From: Winogradskyella psychrotolerans RS-3
GTDB lineage: Bacteria; Bacteroidota; Bacteroidia; Flavobacteriales; Flavobacteriaceae
Direction: 5' to 3'
Assembly: GCF_000427335.1 (NCBI RefSeq)
Contig: NZ_ATMR01000007.1
Location: 62,001 to 126,000 of the forward strand
Length of the DNA: 64,000 nucleotides
A program made the translations under genes and the position numbers. A model generated the notes under the pieces. It saw only the letters and a program-made list of their open reading frames with translations, was not told the DNA's origin and did not search any database. Below, piece by piece: positions 55,683-64,000 of this stretch. Numbering within the stretch: position 1 is the first letter of the stretch; the number at the start of each line of letters is the position of its first letter.

Positions 55683-56447
55683 ATGGCACACCTTTTAAAA
55701 AAAGAAAAGGATTTTAGATATATTGAAGTAGGCGAAGGCACACCAATTATTGTGTTGCATGGATTAATGGGTGGGCTCAGTAATTTTGATGGAGTCACTA
55801 AATACTTTAGTTCTAAGGGCTATAAAGTTATTATTCCAGAACTTCCTATTTACAGTATGTCGTTATTAAAAACCAACGTTAAAAGCTTTGCTAATTATCT
55901 AAAAGATTTTATTGAGTACAAAGGTTTAGATAATGTTATTTTGCTAGGAAATTCTCTTGGTGGACACATTGGCTTATACCATACAAAATTATACCCTAAA
56001 AAAGTAAAAGCATTAATTATCACCGGAAGCTCAGGACTTTACGAAAGTGCAATGGGAGGTGGTTACACTAAACGGAGCGACTACGAGGTTATGAAAAAGA
56101 AAGCACAAGAAGTGTTTTACGATCCGGCAGTAGCAACCAAAGAAATTGTTGATGAAGTCTATGACACCGTAAATGATCGTAATAAGCTTATAAAAACCTT
56201 AGCGATCGCCAAAAGTGCTATTAGACACAATATGGCTAAAGATTTACCAAAAATGAATACGCCTATTTGCATTATTTGGGGAAAAAATGATAATGTCACT
56301 CCACCTGAAGTTGCTGAAGAATTTCATGAACTTTTGCCTGATTCTGAGTTGCATTGGATTGATAAATGCGGACATGCAGCTATGATGGAACATCCAGAAG
56401 AATTTAATACGATTCTGATGGGTTGGCTGGAGAAGCGTGGGTTTTAG
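55683..56447 (+). CDS. Alpha/beta hydrolase
   Basis: A 254-residue alpha/beta-hydrolase-fold protein: oxyanion-hole motif VLHGLMGGLSNFDG, nucleophile elbow LGNSLGGHIGLYH with the catalytic Ser, the acid in WGKNDNVTPPEVAEEF and the catalytic His in KCGHAAMMEHPEEF. There is no signal peptide. Substrate cannot be assigned; similar single-domain hydrolases are found next to the mraZ operon in Flavobacteriaceae. It is divergent from mraZ and followed by engB after 188 bp. Confidence 0.9.
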   Translation: MAHLLKKEKDFRYIEVGEGTPIIVLHGLMGGLSNFDGVTKYFSSKGYKVIIPELPIYSMSLLKTNVKSFANYLKDFIEYKGLDNVILLGNSLGGHIGLYHTKLYPKKVKALIITGSSGLYESAMGGGYTKRSDYEVMKKKAQEVFYDPAVATKEIVDEVYDTVNDRNKLIKTLAIAKSAIRHNMAKDLPKMNTPICIIWGKNDNVTPPEVAEEFHELLPDSELHWIDKCGHAAMMEHPEEFNTILMGWLEKRGF

Positions 56448-56609
56448 GTAAGAAAAAAGCTTGAAGACTGATAAGTCGGAAGCATGAAGTAAAAATATCA
56501 CGCAAAGGCGCAGAGACACAACGTTTATACTTTAAAAAATGTTACTAGCATTTGTCCTTTTGGAAAATCCCCTTTTTTACTTCACAAAAAACTAAGTTTA
56601 ATTAAAAAA

Positions 56610-56630
56610 GATTCCCGTTTTCACGGGAAC
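56610..56630. repeat. Hairpin in the engB ribosome-binding region
   Basis: TTCCCG-TTTTCA-CGGGAA (56612-56629) is a perfect 6-bp inverted repeat that ends six bases before the ATG of engB at 56636. It resembles the ATTCC-type palindromes in the dcw spacers but with CCG arms. A stable hairpin there could limit translation of engB; that is inference. Confidence 0.7.
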
Positions 56631-56635
56631 TGAAG

Positions 56636-57253
56636 ATGAAAATAAAATCAGCTGAATTTGTAGTTAGTAATTCTGAAGTGGCAAAATGCCCCAAGAATGC
56701 CCTACCCGAATATGCCTTTATTGGGCGAAGTAATGTTGGAAAATCGTCATTAATCAACATGCTAACTGACAGAAAAAGTTTAGCAAAAACTTCTGGACGA
56801 CCTGGAAAAACACAATTAATAAACCACTTTCTTATTAATGACATTTGGTACTTAGTAGATTTACCAGGGTATGGTTATGCGCGAGTTTCAAAATCCTCTA
56901 AGAAGAAATTTCAGAAGTTTATTACTGATTATTTTGAAAAACGTCAACAATTGGTTTCTGCTTTTGTACTCGTAGATATTAGACACAAACCGCAACCCAT
57001 AGATTTGGAATTTATGAAATACATGGGAGAAAGCGAAATTCCTTTTGGCATTATATTTACGAAAGCTGACAAGCTAAAGCCTCTTGCTATTGAACGTCAT
57101 GTAAATGAATACTGCCAAGAGCTGCTTAAATTCTGGGAAGAATTACCACCTTATTTTGTAACGTCAGCTTCTAATTACACGGGCAAGGATGAAGTACTAA
57201 ATTTCATTGAAGAAACCAACGAAGAAATTGAACAATTAAGATCTAATAATTAA
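56636..57253 (+). CDS. engB: Ribosome-biogenesis GTPase EngB (YihA/YsxC)
   Basis: Essential GTPase for large-subunit assembly, 205 residues. Circularly ordered G motifs are visible: G1 GRSNVGKSSLINML, G2 GRPGKTQ, G3 DLPGYG, G4 TKADKL, and the closing VTSAS. It lies back to back with the ABC permease gene, whose stop lies 1 bp away. Confidence 0.96.
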   Translation: MKIKSAEFVVSNSEVAKCPKNALPEYAFIGRSNVGKSSLINMLTDRKSLAKTSGRPGKTQLINHFLINDIWYLVDLPGYGYARVSKSSKKKFQKFITDYFEKRQQLVSAFVLVDIRHKPQPIDLEFMKYMGESEIPFGIIFTKADKLKPLAIERHVNEYCQELLKFWEELPPYFVTSASNYTGKDEVLNFIEETNEEIEQLRSNN

Positions 57254-57254
57254 A

Positions 57255-58348
57255 TTAAGATTTTACATCCAATGCATCACGCAAGGCATTACCAACCAAC
57301 ATAAAAGCCATAACCAATAGCATAATACAAACACCTGGTATTAAAGCTAAATATGGTTTACCTAAAATGATATAATTGTAGTGATCTTTTATCATCGCTC
57401 CCCAACTTGCCATTGGTGGTTGCGCTCCAATACCCAAAAAACTCAGCCCACTTTCTATTAAAATCGCTGCTGCAAAATTGGCAGCGGAAATCACTATTAA
57501 TGGTCCAAAAATATTGGGTAAGATGTGTTTTGTGATGATTCTATAATCGTTATAACCTAAAGCTCTAGCAGCTGTTACGTATTGCATTTCCTTAGCACTA
57601 ATGATTTGCCCTCGCACTACTCTTGCCACTTCTACCCACATGGTTAAACCTACAGCTATAAACACTTGCCAAAAGCCTTTTCCTAAAGCCAACGTAATGG
57701 CAATCACTAATAATAAGGTTGGGATAGACCACGTCACATTAATTATCCACATGATAACCGTATCTACTTTTCCTCCATAGTAACCCGCTAAACTCCCCAT
57801 TAAGAGCCCTACAATTAATGAAATAAAGACAGCTACAAAACCAATAAAAAACGAAATACGAGAACCGATTAAGATACGACTCAAATAATCTCTTCCATAT
57901 TTATCTGTACCAAAAACAAAACTTTTAGTATCTATATAAGATTCATAATTTGAATTAGGAAACCGCGACACAGCAATTTGTTTTTCTTCACCCTGTAAGC
58001 CATCTGACGCATATTCTACATAATATAAAACATCCTTTTCAAGTTTGTATGATTGAATAGGAATCTCTGTATCTGTATTATTATATCCAAAGAATAATCT
58101 TGAAATAAAGCTACCTTCTGACAAAATCCCTGAAGGAATCGTTAACATTTGCACTTCAAAACCAGGTGATTTTGAATGAATAGCCAAATGCATTTGATTG
58201 GCATTTTTTGAAGCATCTGGCGCAAATACATATGCAAACACAGAAATTAAACCAATACAAATAATAATACCCAAACTAAAAACGCCCCAAAAGTTTTTTT
58301 AAACTTTTGAAGCGCTAAACTTGTTAATGAATTATTTTGACTAGACAT
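57255..58348 (-). pseudogene. ABC transporter permease (peptide/oligopeptide OppC type), frameshifted near the start
   Basis: Permease subunit of an oligopeptide-type importer. The main frame (from 58274) contains the DppC/OppC segments: GTDKYGRDYLSRILIGSRIS, GLLMGSLAGYYGGKVD, and the EAA loop AARALGYNDYRIITKHILPN. The real N-terminus lies further upstream: ATG at 58348 starts MSSQNNSLTSLALQKFKK, and one additional base in the T7 run at 58294-58300 (A7 on the coding strand) joins it as KFKKTFWGVFSLGIIICIGLI or very similar. Restored length is about 364 residues. The companion permease, ATPases and binding protein are not in this window. Because the break is a homopolymer indel with no other damage, sequencing error is likely. 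Confidence 0.88.
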
Positions 58349-58429
58349 TCATCTTTATTAATTAGTAAGCTTCTTGTTTGCTACACTTAGACTTAACTTA
58401 GTGTAGCAAAACAAGGCTGATTTATTACT

Positions 58430-60617
58430 TTAATTCTTTACAGATTCTGCAACTTTATTTTTTATAGCGTAAGTCATTTTCAAATCATGAAGCACATTAA
58501 TTGCTTCCTCCACATACACATCCTTTGACAAAGCTTTATGCCAACGATTACGCTTTTCTAATAACACCGAATCTTCGTTCATTAGCTTCACTTCATAAGG
58601 CAATGAGCTAAATGTTAAATTCGTCTGATATTCTGAAAGCTTTGCAAAACGCTTCGCTTCATCTTCATTAATCTCCATTTCCTTTTTATAGGTATCATAG
58701 TTTAACGAGTAAGACTCACGGTCTCTTATTTTCTTCACCCATTGTGCATTGGCGTCAATAAGCTTCAACTGCTCATTACCAGCCATTCTTTCTTTACTTT
58801 TACTAATTGTAGTATCGTAATCAAAATAGTTGCCCCAAACTTCATAATCAGCAGCATCAATCTTATCCCATGCTAATGGATTGTCCTGATCTTTTTCTCC
58901 AATATTAATATAACTATAACGGTCTGGAACAACAACATCACTCTTTACACCCTCTAATTGTGTTGAACCTCCATTAATTCTATAAAATTTCTGAGTGGTA
59001 AACTTTAAAGCTCCCATATCTCCTTTGGTATTATTCTTTACCATTCGGTTTAGATCCATTACAGTTTGTACTGTCCCTTTACCATAAGTTTGTTTGCTAC
59101 CAATAACAATTCCTCTTTTATAGTCTTGCATTGCTGCTGCTAAAATCTCAGAAGCAGATGCCGATAACTCATTTACCAAAATCACTAAAGGCCCATCCCA
59201 AACTATAGATGCATCTTTATCACTAAGCACTTCCTTGGCTTCACCTGTAGTTTTTACTTGTACAACTGGCCCTTCTTCAATAAATAAACCAGCAATATCT
59301 ACAACAGTTTGTAGAGAACCACCTCCATTATTTCTTAAGTCCATTACCAAACCTTCAACTCCTTCTTCTTTTAATCTTAAAATTTCTTGTTTAATATCTG
59401 AAGCTGCATTTCTTTCATTATAATCTTCAAAACTGATATAAAATTTAGGAAGATTAATAACTCCGAAGGTTTTACCATCTTTTTCAACGATTGAAGATTT
59501 TGCGTACGTTTCTTCGAGTTCCACGATATCTCTTTTTATAGAAACATCCTGAATCGTTCCATCTACCTTTTTTAAGGTTAATGTCACAACAGTTCCTTTT
59601 GGCCCTTTTATAAATTTAATAGCATCATCTAATCGCATACCAACAACGTTGATAGCCTCTTTTTCATCTTCTTGTCTAACCTTTAGAATTTGGTCACCCA
59701 CTTCTAACTCATTAGCTCTCCACGCTGGTCCACCACTGATAATTTCATTTACCATAATACCGTCTACTTTCTTTTGTAAACGCGCACCAATACCTTCAAA
59801 TTTACCTGAAATATCTCTATCAAAGCGCTCCTTATCTTCTGGTGCGAAATAAAATGTATGCGGGTCATACCCTTCTACAATAGCATTTATGTACATCGCA
59901 AACCAATCGTTACGTGTTCTATCATCAATGTAATCGTAAAGCTCATCGAGTGATTTTTTTGTCAACAAACGTGCGTCTACTTCTAATTCTTTATCTGATT
60001 TTTTAGCTTCAGATTTTTTTAGCCTTTGGTTTTTCATTAGCTTCTGAAACATCAAGATCTGCAGCTGTTTCCGAATCCATATCAATATCTTGTTGCGAAA
60101 CAACATCATCAAAATTAACGATGGTTGAAAATTTTAATTGTTGTCTCCAACGTTCTTTCATTTCACGCTTATTAGCTACATAAGTAAGATTCTCATAATT
60201 AGCATTGTAGTCTTCGTCTTTAGAGAAATTAAAAGGTTTATCTAACAGATCCTTGTACATTTCTTTAGACTCAGCGATACGCTGTAATAAACGTTGATGT
60301 GTAAGGTTAAAAAACGATACATCGTATGCTTTAATTTGATCATCAATTTTATCCTTGTACGCTTCAAATTCTTTAATATCCGATTCATAAAAGTACCGCT
60401 TAAATGGATCTAAATTATTTAAGTAACTATCGTATACATGTGATGAAAAATCATCATTAATGTCTTTAGGCTCAAAATGACCTTGATCGAGCAGATACGA
60501 AATAAGTTGGATTAACAATTTATCTTTATCTGGATCCTCGAATTTTTTACTCGTAAAACTGCATGAGGCAAATGCTATTAATAAAGCGAGTAACAAAAAT
60601 TTATAATTCCCTTTCAT
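58430..60617 (-). pseudogene. prc: Carboxy-terminal processing (tail-specific) protease, split by one frameshift
   Basis: Periplasmic S41 protease. The N-terminal piece (60617-60009) starts with a lipoprotein signal (MKGNYKFLLLALLIAFASC) and the Tsp N-terminal domain (HVYDSYLNNLDPFKRYFYES). The frame shifts in the T7 run at 60014-60020; with six bases it reads KPKAKKSEAKKSDKELEVD and continues into YIDDRTRNDWFAMY, a PDZ domain (GIGARLQKKVDGIMVNEII) and the catalytic region with Ser in NELSASASEILAAAMQDYK and Lys in KQTYGKGTVQ. Restored length is about 728 residues, normal for Prc. Here the run is one base too long, not too short. The gene follows a most unusual leader with three tandem repeats. 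Confidence 0.9.
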
Positions 60618-60893
60618 TTTTCTTTTTTTATTATTTTAATTTGGAAAAAATGTGTTCGCCATTTACACTAATTCTTCAACCGAAGGTTCATCTATGGCTC
60701 GATTCATTTTTCTTTTTTTTATTATTTTAATTTGGAAAAAATGTGTTCGCCATTTACACTAATTCTTCAACCGAAGGTTCATCTATGGCTCGATTCATTT
60801 TTCTTTTTTTATTATTTTAATTTGGAAAAAATGTGTTCGCCATTTATAATTCTTCTTCACTTGAAGGTTTATCTATGGATAGACTCATCTTTT
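60613..60893 (-). repeat. Three tandem ~90-bp repeats forming the leader of prc
   Basis: Copies begin at 60613, 60703 and 60794 (plus-strand coordinates of the repeated TTCATTTTTC). The two copies nearest prc are almost identical, while the most distant one is diverged. Each copy carries an A-rich ribosome-binding-like stretch, a 14-codon ORF, then an 8-codon ORF, and the ATG of prc itself occupies the position of the next 14-codon ORF start. The rest of the prc-surE gap holds an inverted repeat at 60957-60979 and no gene. Confidence 0.9.
60636..60888 (-). other. Six micro-ORFs (three tandem pairs) upstream of prc
   Basis: The 14-codon ORFs lie at 60844-60888, 60754-60798 and 60663-60707. 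The first encodes MSLSIDKPSSEEEL; the other two both encode MNRAIDEPSVEELV. Each ends in TAA immediately followed, in frame, by the ATG of an 8-codon ORF encoding MANTFFPN (60817-60843, 60727-60753, 60636-60662). Between the diverged copies the 14-codon frame is kept despite two compensating 3-base indels, which hints at selection on the peptide. No known family is recognised. Coding function is unproven; a translated leader that tunes prc expression is an alternative. Confidence 0.4.
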
Positions 60894-60956
60894 TTTTACT
60901 TATTAATTAAGTAGGTTCTCAATTTTTCACTAAAATAGAAGAAAAAACCGTGCCAT

Positions 60957-60979
60957 AAAAAATAGGTACCCTATTTTTT
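60957..60979. repeat. Inverted repeat between prc and surE
   Basis: AAAAAATAGG-TAC-CCTATTTTTT is a perfect 10-bp inverted repeat located between divergent genes. Such a site could be an operator or a terminator for upstream read-through; its short loop and A/T arms also fit a bidirectional terminator. Confidence 0.6.
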
Positions 60980-61053
60980 TGTTAAAGGTGAGTTTACTTA
61001 TAAATCGATACCTTTTTTAGTATTTTTACAATTCATTAAATTTTTTGAACAAA

Positions 61054-61827
61054 ATGTCTGCACGCCCTTTAATTTTAGTTACTAATGATGATGGAATAAC
61101 GGCACCGGGAATTAGAATGTTGATTTCGGTAATGAACAAAATTGGAGATGTCGTTGTCGTTGCGCCTGACAGTCCACAAAGCGCCATGGGACATGCTATT
61201 ACTCTAAATTCTACATTACATATGGAGAAAATTACAGTAGATGGTAAACAACCCGAGTATAGTTGCTCTGGAACTCCTGCCGATTGTGTAAAATTAGCTG
61301 TCAATGAAATTTTAGAAAGACGACCAGATATTTGTGTTTCAGGTATTAATCATGGTTCTAACTCATCTATTAATGTCATTTATTCTGGTACTATGAGCGC
61401 GGCTCTAGAAGCTGGTATTGAAAGTATTCCTGCTATTGGGTTTTCTTTACTAGACTATAATTGGAATGCTAATTTTGAACATTGCACATCTTTTGTAGAA
61501 ACAATCACCAGACAAGTACTAGAAAACGGATTACCTGACGGTGTGGTGCTAAATGTAAATTTACCAAACCTAGAAAAAGACGCTATAAAAGGCATTAAAA
61601 TTTGCCGACAAGCTCGTGCCAATTGGAAAGAGGAATTTGATAAACGCACAAATCCTATGGGTCGCGACTATTATTGGCTCAGCGGTAAATTTGTAAATAT
61701 GGATAAGGGCGAAGATACTGACGAATGGGCTTTAGAACACGGTTATGTTTCCGTAGTGCCTGTTCATTTTGATTTAACAGCACACCATGCCATACAGAAT
61801 TTGAATACTTGGAAATTAAATAGTTAA
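61054..61827 (+). CDS. surE: 5'/3'-nucleotidase SurE
   Basis: Metal-dependent nucleotidase of about 257 residues, recognised by PLILVTNDDGITAPGIRMLI with the paired Asp, VVVAPDSPQSAMGHAIT, SCSGTPADCVKLAVNEIL, and SGINHGSNSSINVIYSGTMS. ATG 61054 is preferred over the in-frame TTG at 61045 because the family starts shortly before PLILVTNDDG. It begins a block running surE, small membrane protein, lpxB, NlpC/P60 and ComEC-like on the plus strand, a flavobacterial gene order. Confidence 0.95.
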   Translation: MSARPLILVTNDDGITAPGIRMLISVMNKIGDVVVVAPDSPQSAMGHAITLNSTLHMEKITVDGKQPEYSCSGTPADCVKLAVNEILERRPDICVSGINHGSNSSINVIYSGTMSAALEAGIESIPAIGFSLLDYNWNANFEHCTSFVETITRQVLENGLPDGVVLNVNLPNLEKDAIKGIKICRQARANWKEEFDKRTNPMGRDYYWLSGKFVNMDKGEDTDEWALEHGYVSVVPVHFDLTAHHAIQNLNTWKLNS

Positions 61828-61855
61828 AACCTAACCATAGCAGAAGCAATAGTAT

Positions 61856-62140
61856 ATGAAAAAAGAAATATTAATAGGTTTTTTAGTCGGTGTGATAGCT
61901 GCAGTTTTCGGGTTTGTTTTTGCAATTCAGTTTTTTGGACAATCCGATGATTGGGGAATTGTTATTGAACAAGCCATCTCAGAAGGCTTTTTCACAAAAC
62001 TTATGAGTATTGGCGCGCTTTTAAACTTGGGAGCTTTCTTCCTCTTCCTAAAGAAAAATAAAGACCATAGAGCAAAAGGTGTTTTAATATCTACAGTTTT
62101 AATACTCATCACTACAATGATCATTAAATTTATGAATTAA
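61856..62140 (+). CDS. Small membrane protein between surE and lpxB
   Basis: A 94-residue protein with three hydrophobic segments (ILIGFLVGVIAAVFGFVFAI; LMSIGALLNLGAFFLFL; VLISTVLILITTMIIKFM). No family is recognised. It is 28 bp after surE and only one base separates its stop from the lpxB start, so it is co-translated with lpxB. A role in envelope biogenesis is suggested only by the neighbourhood. Confidence 0.75.
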   Translation: MKKEILIGFLVGVIAAVFGFVFAIQFFGQSDDWGIVIEQAISEGFFTKLMSIGALLNLGAFFLFLKKNKDHRAKGVLISTVLILITTMIIKFMN

Positions 62141-62141
62141 A

Positions 62142-63260
62142 ATGAAGTATTATATCATTGCTGGTGAAGCCTCGGGTGATTTACACGGCTCAAATCTTAT
62201 GAAAGCCTTGTTTAAACAAGATGAACAAGCTGATATTAGATTTTGGGGTGGTGACCTTATGCAGAATGTTGGAGGAGAATTAGTGATGCATTATAAGGAG
62301 CGCCAATTTATGGGTTTTGCTGAAGTGATTCTAAATCTTAGAAAAGTCTTAGGACACATAAAATTCTGTAAATCTGATATTGAAAAATTTCAGCCAGATG
62401 TGCTTATTTTTATTGATAATTCTGGCTTCAATCTTAGAATTGCCAAATGGGCAAAAGCACTCAATTATAAAACGCATTACTATATATCTCCTCAAGTTTG
62501 GGCCTCTAGAGCAAGTAGAGTCGAAAAAATAAAACATGACGTTGATGCGATGTATTGCATTCTTCCTTTTGAAAAAGAATTTTACAAAACATACAACTAC
62601 GAAGTTAATTTTGTAGGTCATCCATTAATCGATGCGATTGCAGATAGGCCACAGATTGAAGATAGCGTTTTTAGAAAAGAGCACCACCTTAGTGACCAAC
62701 CTATCATTGCATTACTACCTGGAAGCCGGAAACAAGAAATAACTAAAATGCTTGGCGTAATGCTGAGTTTAGTTGATGATTTTAAAGACTATCAGTTTGT
62801 TATCGCAGGAGCTCCTAGTCAAGATTATGAATTTTACGAAGGCTTTATAAAAAAGAAGAACATTCAATTTATTTCTAACAAAACATATGATTTACTAAGT
62901 ATTTCTACTGCTGCTTTAGTTACTTCTGGCACTGCAACATTAGAAACAGCTCTGTTTAAAGTACCACAAGTGGTTTGTTACAAAGCGAATGCCATTTCTT
63001 ATCAAATTGCAAAACGTATTATAACCTTGAAATATATTTCATTAGTAAATTTAATTATGGATCGGGAAGTGGTTACTGAACTTATTCAAGGTGATTTAAA
63101 TAAAAAACGCCTTAAAAAAGAATTAACTGCCATTTTAGACACCAAAAAACGAGAACAACTCTTTTTAGATTATTACGAATTAGAGAAACTATTAGGCGGA
63201 CGTGGAGCTAGTGAGAATACGGCAAAATTAATTTACAACGCTATTAGAAATTCAAAATAA
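62142..63260 (+). CDS. lpxB: Lipid-A-disaccharide synthase
   Basis: Condenses UDP-2,3-diacylglucosamine with lipid X to form the lipid A disaccharide at the inner membrane. The 372-residue protein shows IIAGEASGDLHGSNLMKAL, FMGFAEVILNLRKV, IDNSGFNLRIAKWAK, SPQVWASRASRVEKI, ALLPGSRKQEITKM and the terminal KLIYNAIR. It starts one base after the previous gene. Confidence 0.96.
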   Translation: MKYYIIAGEASGDLHGSNLMKALFKQDEQADIRFWGGDLMQNVGGELVMHYKERQFMGFAEVILNLRKVLGHIKFCKSDIEKFQPDVLIFIDNSGFNLRIAKWAKALNYKTHYYISPQVWASRASRVEKIKHDVDAMYCILPFEKEFYKTYNYEVNFVGHPLIDAIADRPQIEDSVFRKEHHLSDQPIIALLPGSRKQEITKMLGVMLSLVDDFKDYQFVIAGAPSQDYEFYEGFIKKKNIQFISNKTYDLLSISTAALVTSGTATLETALFKVPQVVCYKANAISYQIAKRIITLKYISLVNLIMDREVVTELIQGDLNKKRLKKELTAILDTKKREQLFLDYYELEKLLGGRGASENTAKLIYNAIRNSK

Positions 63261-63314
63261 CAACGACTTAACCTAAATTACATATACAAACAGCTTACCA
63301 AATCTTAATAAAAA

Positions 63315-63824
63315 ATGAAACAACTATTACCCCTTATTTTACTACTCTTTATTGTTAGCAGTTGCAAATCGAAAAAAACCTATTCTAGTAAAAAAAACCA
63401 AACACATTCTGTAAAGGTTAATACGTCTGCAAAACCCACTGCTGAAGCCGAAAGTATTGTAAAATATGCTAAAACTTTTGATGGCACACGTTACAAGTAT
63501 GGGGGTACTACTAAAAGCGGTATGGATTGTTCTGGCTTAATTTATACGAGTTACAAAAAACATGATGTTAGCTTACCTAGAACAACATCTGGACTAAAAG
63601 GTACTGGAGAGTGGGTTGATTTAAAAGAAGTTAACGTTGGTGATTTAGTGTTTTTCGCGACTAACAAAAACAGTCGAAAAGTGAATCATGTTGGCATTGT
63701 AACCAATGTAAGAACTGGTAATGTTGAGTTTATCCATGCCTCAACCAGTAGAGGTGTTATGATTTCTTCTATCGCTGAAAAGTACTGGTACTTTTCTTTT
63801 GTGCAGGCAAGACGCGTGTTATAA
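63315..63824 (+). CDS. NlpC/P60 (C40) peptidoglycan endopeptidase, lipoprotein
   Basis: A 169-residue protein with lipoprotein signal MKQLLPLILLLFIVSSC (lipobox VSSC, acylation at Cys17) and a C40 domain: KYGGTTKSGMDCSGLIYTSY with catalytic Cys, VNHVGIVTNV and EFIHASTSRGV with the His residues. It probably cleaves stem peptides in the periplasm from the outer or inner membrane. It lies 54 bp after lpxB and 33 bp before the ComEC-like gene, likely in the same transcript. Confidence 0.93.
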   Translation: MKQLLPLILLLFIVSSCKSKKTYSSKKNQTHSVKVNTSAKPTAEAESIVKYAKTFDGTRYKYGGTTKSGMDCSGLIYTSYKKHDVSLPRTTSGLKGTGEWVDLKEVNVGDLVFFATNKNSRKVNHVGIVTNVRTGNVEFIHASTSRGVMISSIAEKYWYFSFVQARRVL

Positions 63825-63857
63825 TTACATTTTTAATTATCTTAGTAACTCACAACC

Positions 63858-64000
63858 ATGAAGTTACTAAATTTCACCATTATAAAACTGACCATTTGCT
63901 TGGTTATTGGAATCCTTCTAGCGCATTTTATTAGGCTAGATTTCTATGTGGTATTATATACGACTATAAGTTTAGTCATTTGCCTTGGAGTTTACTGGCT
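63858..64000 (+). CDS. Membrane protein, probable ComEC/Rec2 N-terminus (cut by window end)
   Basis: Only 47 codons are visible: a short basic N-terminus (MKLLNFTIIKLTI) followed by two hydrophobic segments (CLVIGILLAHFI, VVLYTTISLVICLGVYW). Position directly after lpxB and the NlpC/P60 gene and the start pattern fit the DNA-uptake channel ComEC/Rec2 of Flavobacteriaceae. The call rests on synteny more than on sequence. Confidence 0.55.
   Translation, partial: MKLLNFTIIKLTICLVIGILLAHFIRLDFYVVLYTTISLVICLGVYW

Noticed and set aside
60014..60020. Programmed ribosomal frameshifting in prc
   Set aside because: The A7 slip site would fit, but other genes in the window show the same kind of single-base error without slippery heptamers, and Prc is not known to be frameshift-controlled.
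60732..60914. 60-codon plus-strand ORF through the prc leader repeats
   Set aside because: It is antisense to the repeat, made of low-complexity Phe/Ser/Leu-rich sequence, and lacks any start context.

Overview
The window looks like a chromosomal piece from a marine-type Flavobacteriaceae bacterium (phylum Bacteroidota). The DNA is AT-rich and many genes start downstream of the Bacteroidota promoter motif TAnnTTTG. Three large surface proteins end in type IX secretion (T9SS type A) sorting domains, and the division/cell-wall (dcw) cluster has the flavobacterial layout: mraZ, rsmH, a small FtsL-like protein, ftsI, murE, mraY, murD, ftsW, murG, murC, ftsQ, ftsA, ftsZ, with no murF or ddl. I cannot name a genus.

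Positions 1-9750 (minus strand) are the end of a surface-polysaccharide locus: a broken flippase, a broken propeller-like protein, a decayed UDP-GlcNAc 2-epimerase, then fcl and gmd (GDP-fucose synthesis), and a DUF2061-cysC-cysD-cysN-cysQ module that makes and recycles activated sulfate. GDP-fucose plus PAPS without visible sulfite-reducing genes fits a sulfated, fucose-containing glycan. A four-helix-bundle (S23) gene sits between cysN and cysQ, flanked at about 30 bp on each side by inverted arrays of an 8-bp repeat; one array has become the N-terminus of CysQ.

Positions 10387-23250 (plus strand) hold three tandem T9SS adhesin-like proteins, each with its own promoter and strong terminator. 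Next come an intergenic region with two perfect DnaA boxes and a compact operon (23802-26269): a 54-residue leader-like peptide, an HPr-kinase-like enzyme and an NTP_transf_5 nucleotidyltransferase. This operon is the best candidate for an undescribed peptide-modifying system.

Positions 26500-39340 are mixed housekeeping and transport genes: an outer-membrane barrel protein, an M90/MtfA peptidase, a FucP-type sugar transporter, glutamate dehydrogenase (frameshifted), NhaA, an FMN-binding glutamate synthase-like protein, a FUSC transporter with no ATG/GTG/TTG start at its true N-terminus, two small hypotheticals, a tRNA-Arg followed by ~105-bp tandem repeats, and a YqeY-family protein.

Positions 39500-55475 are the dcw operon on the minus strand, apparently driven from a promoter before mraZ with three 10-bp-phased GTGGT repeats that look like MraZ boxes. 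Positions 55647-64000 carry an alpha/beta hydrolase, engB, a frameshifted ABC permease, a frameshifted tail-specific protease whose leader has three tandem copies of a unit encoding two micro-ORFs, then surE, a small membrane protein, lpxB, an NlpC/P60 lipoprotein and the start of a ComEC-like gene.

Five otherwise normal genes are split by single-base indels, mostly in A/T runs. This points to residual sequencing error at least as much as to real gene loss, so those genes should be read as probably intact until checked.
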